A DNA stretch of 64,000 nucleotides, from NCBI GenBank assembly GCA_964439395.1, contig CAYTNV010000006.1, positions 1 through 64,000 of the forward strand. The letters run 5' to 3'. The first letter of the stretch is position 1, and every line of letters begins with the position of its first letter. The notes beneath the pieces were generated by a model, which made no database searches, was not told where the DNA came from, and saw only the letters and a list, made by a program, of their open reading frames with translations. This DNA comes from JAUUSJ01 sp964439395 (GTDB lineage: Bacteria > Bacillota > Clostridia > Lachnospirales > Lachnospiraceae). Both the position numbers and the translations under genes were made by a program. Shown one piece after another: positions 60,922-64,000 of this stretch.

Positions 60922-62631
60922 TTAGAATTTTGCACCCCAAATATTGCAAAACGGATCTACTGGGTTCGTTCCCTTGAATTCAGATCTTCCCATAATCTTC
61001 TCCACTACCTGGTCTACAACCTCTTCGCTCGGTGTATATGCATTAATAAATGTCTTCACCATCGGCGCATCTACTAAGTGATATGGGTTTGCGATAGAAA
61101 TAAACATTGCTGGAACCTCATTTAAAAACCAAGGTGCATCAGCCGCCATAAGGTGAACCCAGTCAATTCTTCTTACAGACTGATTGCTCGCTGTGTCAAT
61201 GCATGCAACATAAACCGCCAAATCAAATTTACTCTTAATATCTTCCACTCCGCCTTCAAACATCTCATAAAAATCTAGATTTTCATAATCAAAGAGCGAT
61301 ACTTCAAACCCTTCTTTTTCCAACTTTTCTTTTACTTTACTAATTGCACCTTCTCCATCCTTGAAGCCGCCACCGATACGGTCTTCTATAAGATATAGAC
61401 GAATCTTTTTATATTTTTCTGGTGAAATTGGCAGCAGATTCTGCGTATCTTTTACAAGAGTTATACTTTCATCCGCACATTGTATTGTCCATTTCTTATG
61501 CTCTTCACATGCGACATCTCTAAGAGCCTCTTTTCCTGGAACAAGTGCACCTGCCGCCTTTTTCTCTGGAAGTCCCATAGCTGCCTTCATAGCTAAAATT
61601 CTTGTAACTGCCTCATCCACTCTCTCCATTGTGAGACGTCCATCTGCAAGTGCATCACGAACAGATTGGTAATCCTCACGAATATCCTTATTAAATAAAA
61701 TCATATCACAGCCTGACGCCAACGCCGTTGGAACTGCCTCTGCTCTCTTCATTGGTGTATTAAATCCAATCATAGGAGTTGCATCTGTAACAATCATTCC
61801 GTTATATCCGAGCTTACCACGAAGAAGCCCTTGCAAAATTTCTTTTGACAACGTAGCTGGAAGAATATCCTCATCCTTAAGTTCTGGATTAAAATGCTTG
61901 CTATATGCAGGCTGTAAAATATGTCCAACCATGATAGATAATGCACCTGCATGAATAATCTCCTGCCAGATTGTTCCGTAAGTTTTATCGTACTCTTCAA
62001 CAGAAAGACTATTAACAGATGCCACCAAATGCTGATCTCTCTCATCTACTCCATCTCCTGGGAAATGCTTTACAGCCGCTGCAACTCCGTACTCTTTTAA
62101 TCCTTTCATCTGCTCCTTTACAAATGCGATTACTCGTTCCTGATTTGAGCCAAAAGTACGCACATTTGTAATCGGATTTCTAAAATTCATGTCCAAATCA
62201 CAGATTGGAGAAAACGCCCAGTTACATCCAACTGCCGCTGCTTCTTTTCCAGCAACTGCTCCGAGACGATATGCATTTTCCATATTATTTGTCGCTGCAA
62301 CTCCCATCGGTCTTGCATAATAAGTTCCATCCGCACAAATTCCATTACCGCCAGATTCCAAATTCGCACCGAATAACATTGGAATTTTAGAGTTTTCCTG
62401 CAAAAATCTATGTGTCTTTTGTGCATCTGCTGCTGGCATTGGACGATATAGCATAGCTCCTGGTTTGAATTCATCTAAAAAGCTTTTTAAAAATCCTTCC
62501 TCGATATTTCCGCCAATTGGACAAAACATTTGTCCAATCTTTTCCTCTGTACTCATACCTGCCAATGTCTCATAAACCCAATTTTCGCTTTCCTCATTTA
62601 GAAAAAACGGATTCGACTTCAAATCTACCAT
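60922..62631 (-). CDS. GH3 glycosidase (NagZ-like arrangement)
   Basis: 569 residues. GH3 barrel (about 20-330) with AVKHFPGDGVDERDQH, the Lys-His substrate motif and the loop D-x-H that acts as acid/base in NagZ-type members, and nucleophile Asp in MIVTDATPM. A C-terminal alpha/beta sandwich (about 380-560) follows. Either beta-N-acetylhexosaminidase or a beta-glucosidase; the loop favours the former, the operon (rhamnosidase, GH65) favours plant glycosides. No signal peptide. First gene of the operon, divergent from AraC. Confidence 0.88.
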   Translation of the reverse strand: MVDLKSNPFFLNEESENWVYETLAGMSTEEKIGQMFCPIGGNIEEGFLKSFLDEFKPGAMLYRPMPAADAQKTHRFLQENSKIPMLFGANLESGGNGICADGTYYARPMGVAATNNMENAYRLGAVAGKEAAAVGCNWAFSPICDLDMNFRNPITNVRTFGSNQERVIAFVKEQMKGLKEYGVAAAVKHFPGDGVDERDQHLVASVNSLSVEEYDKTYGTIWQEIIHAGALSIMVGHILQPAYSKHFNPELKDEDILPATLSKEILQGLLRGKLGYNGMIVTDATPMIGFNTPMKRAEAVPTALASGCDMILFNKDIREDYQSVRDALADGRLTMERVDEAVTRILAMKAAMGLPEKKAAGALVPGKEALRDVACEEHKKWTIQCADESITLVKDTQNLLPISPEKYKKIRLYLIEDRIGGGFKDGEGAISKVKEKLEKEGFEVSLFDYENLDFYEMFEGGVEDIKSKFDLAVYVACIDTASNQSVRRIDWVHLMAADAPWFLNEVPAMFISIANPYHLVDAPMVKTFINAYTPSEEVVDQVVEKIMGRSEFKGTNPVDPFCNIWGAKF

Positions 62632-62720
62632 TTCTTTTTCCTCCTATTATATTTTTTCTGTAAATCTACTATCTTCAGTTTAGGGAAATTCTTCTTTAAT
62701 TACCATGTAGATTTTTTTTG

Positions 62721-62786
62721 ATTACACGACATATTTTTAGATTTTGTCAAACCACCCTTGAAGGGAATTTTTTGTTCTGTTATACT
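62721..62786. promoter_or_regulatory. Divergent promoters of the GH operon and AraC gene
   Basis: Minus: TTGACA (62745-62750), 18 bp, TGTAAT (62721-62726) for the GH3 operon. Plus: TTGAAG (62758-62763), 17 bp, TATACT (62781-62786) for AraC. A small palindrome CCCTT-GAAGGG lies between the two -35 boxes, a fit for an AraC-type or catabolite operator. Confidence 0.6.
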
Positions 62787-62825
62787 TTGCTAGAATCAAC
62801 GAAAAAATTAGAAAGGAGAGAGATT

Positions 62826-63965
62826 ATGCCGTACTACATCACCTATGGTGAATTTCAACACCATCTAAAAGAATATTATCAAAGAACTGGAAATCGAATG
62901 CAATTTCCTGAAATGACTGATTATCTTTATTATAAAGGATTATTATCTTCAAAACCTCTACAGGAAATACCTGCCAATAAAATGTATGGAACTATGTCTG
63001 ACGAAAAGTTCGACAAAGTGATGGATTCCTTTGTTTTATCGCTAACTCCAAAGGTTACTACCACTTCAACCGTAGAGGAGACCGATATTATTCCTCATAC
63101 TAGAGACGTTTTTATTATTCGACATCCAAGGTATACTCGTCCTTCTCCCCATATACACAATTACTTCGAAATTGACTTTGTAGCATCAGGACAATGTACT
63201 TTTGTCTTTGAACACGAAAAACGAATTATGAAAATGGGAGAATTATGCATTATTGCTCCTCGCTCACAACATGATTTAGTTATCGATGATGAATCTACTG
63301 TTTTTTGTATTATGATAAGAAAGAGTACCTTTAATACGACATTTTTTTCGTTAATGTCACATAAAAATCTTCTCTCTTATTTTTTCCGAACAATTTTACA
63401 GGGAGATTCCCACTCAAACTACTTATTATTTTATTCAGAGGATGTGATTTGGCTAAAAAATATTATTAGAAATGCGATGACAGAATGTTATAAAAAGGAT
63501 TCGTTCAGTAATGCTAACTGTATTAGCTGGATTCATCTTTTCTTTTCTCACTTAATACGAGATTATAGCAAAACAATCCAATTTTATAATTATCAGATGG
63601 GAACAGATTTCTCATTAATTTTGCAGTATATTCAGCATAACTATCAGTCGCTGACTTTATCTTTTCTGGCAGATTTTTTTCATTACAGCGAACCACATTT
63701 AAGCACTCTAATTAAACAAAATACTGGATGTACTTTTACAGCGCTTGTAAAACAGCTTCGAATGGCCGATGCGGTATCCTATTTAACGAATACACATATG
63801 AAAATCAGTGAGATTGCTGACTGCGTGGGCTATAATTCCGCTGACCACTTTTCTAGAGTATTTCGAACAACATATAATATGTCACCTCAGGAATACCGAA
63901 GAAGACATCAGACATCAGAAGAATGGTTTATACCATTTGAAGAAATTCCTCCGACAGCAAAATAA
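62826..63965 (+). CDS. AraC-family regulator of the glycoside operon
   Basis: 379 residues. An unusual N-terminal extension of about 95 residues, then a cupin sensor (PSPHIHNYFEIDFVASGQCTFVFE, MGELCIIAPRSQHDLV) and a C-terminal double helix-turn-helix (LTLSFLADFFHYSEPHLSTLI, MKISEIADCVGYNSADHFSRVF, MSPQEYR). Start at 62826 behind AAAGGAG; the longest frame begins 108 bp upstream without a ribosome site. Divergent from the GH3/GH78/GH65 operon, hence its probable activator; inducer unknown. Confidence 0.9.
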   Translation: MPYYITYGEFQHHLKEYYQRTGNRMQFPEMTDYLYYKGLLSSKPLQEIPANKMYGTMSDEKFDKVMDSFVLSLTPKVTTTSTVEETDIIPHTRDVFIIRHPRYTRPSPHIHNYFEIDFVASGQCTFVFEHEKRIMKMGELCIIAPRSQHDLVIDDESTVFCIMIRKSTFNTTFFSLMSHKNLLSYFFRTILQGDSHSNYLLFYSEDVIWLKNIIRNAMTECYKKDSFSNANCISWIHLFFSHLIRDYSKTIQFYNYQMGTDFSLILQYIQHNYQSLTLSFLADFFHYSEPHLSTLIKQNTGCTFTALVKQLRMADAVSYLTNTHMKISEIADCVGYNSADHFSRVFRTTYNMSPQEYRRRHQTSEEWFIPFEEIPPTAK

Positions 63966-63980
63966 TAGATACTGAAAAGA

Positions 63981-64000
63981 CCGGGTCATAAATGACTCGG
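63981..64000 (+). terminator. Start of a terminator hairpin, cut by the window end
   Basis: CCGGGTCA-TAAA-TGACTCGG, 14 bases after the AraC stop. The T run expected next would lie outside the window. Confidence 0.6.

Noticed and set aside
1..64000. tRNA, rRNA or T-box elements
   Set aside because: No cloverleaf, no rRNA-like stretch and no T-box sequence was recognised on either strand by eye; a tRNAscan/Infernal run would settle this.

Overview
The window is low-GC, AT-rich Firmicute DNA. Strong Shine-Dalgarno sites, consensus sigma-A promoters, a clostridial-type PPi-dependent phosphofructokinase, HydE, hybrid-cluster protein, two GH65 phosphorylase-family genes and FHA/kinase proteins with small zinc ribbons together suggest an anaerobic gut-type clostridium, most likely Lachnospiraceae. 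No rRNA, tRNA, CRISPR array, phage or intact insertion sequence was seen. Most genes read on the minus strand. All family names come from reading motifs by eye; no database search was possible.

Left part (0.2-3.3 kb): nfo, two small membrane proteins and pfp. pfp lies only 29 bp behind the last gene of the large operon that follows. 3.3-18.9 kb is the most distinctive part: a dense eukaryote-like phospho-signalling island. It holds two Ser/Thr kinases with N-terminal zinc ribbons, two PP2C phosphatases, two FHA proteins with a small Cys/His finger, a VWA-FHA membrane protein, an FHA-FHA-ABC-permease fusion, a trypsin-fold-FHA membrane protein whose catalytic Ser is Leu, a YARHG membrane protein, a zinc-ribbon membrane protein, a cell-wall amidase and an M15 peptidase. 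The natural reading is an envelope-monitoring system: extracytoplasmic domains (YARHG, DUF6273, VWA, dead protease) sense, the kinases and phosphatases write and erase phosphothreonine, FHA domains read it, and the amidase/peptidase and ABC exporter act on the envelope. A decayed relative, with only the kinase N-lobe left, sits at 49.6 kb.

19-28.6 kb: a 48-residue acidic protein, hydE, hcp with a divergent Crp/Fnr regulator sharing one palindromic site, a DUF2779 nuclease-like protein, citrate synthase, a YvcK-like protein and two small proteins. 28.9-31.2 kb: a tandem PII-like protein next to a duplicated-repeat DUF1538 membrane protein. 31.5-35.3 kb: AraC regulator, sugar-binding lipoprotein and GH27 alpha-galactosidase without permeases. 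35.7-42.3 kb: small membrane proteins, a cytidylate-kinase-like gene behind a structured terminating leader, a DUF523 gene broken by an internal deletion, and a glycosyltransferase / permuted-papain / flippase-like operon under a perfect consensus promoter. 42.5-49.5 kb: MarR-MATE, mntP with a yybP-ykoY manganese riboswitch, a second MarR with a YczE-like membrane protein, an AGCS symporter and asparaginase. 49.6-51.95 kb is a decay zone (pseudokinase, fragments, truncated carboxymuconolactone decarboxylase). 52-64 kb: a glycan operon GH3, GH78, two GH65, MBL-fold hydrolase and beta-phosphoglucomutase, divergent from an AraC regulator and without a transporter.

A structured dispersed repeat occurs at least three times between genes (14955, 24854 and, inverted, 46556). 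Several starts were moved from the longest open frame to the codon with a proper ribosome-binding site; this is stated in each entry.
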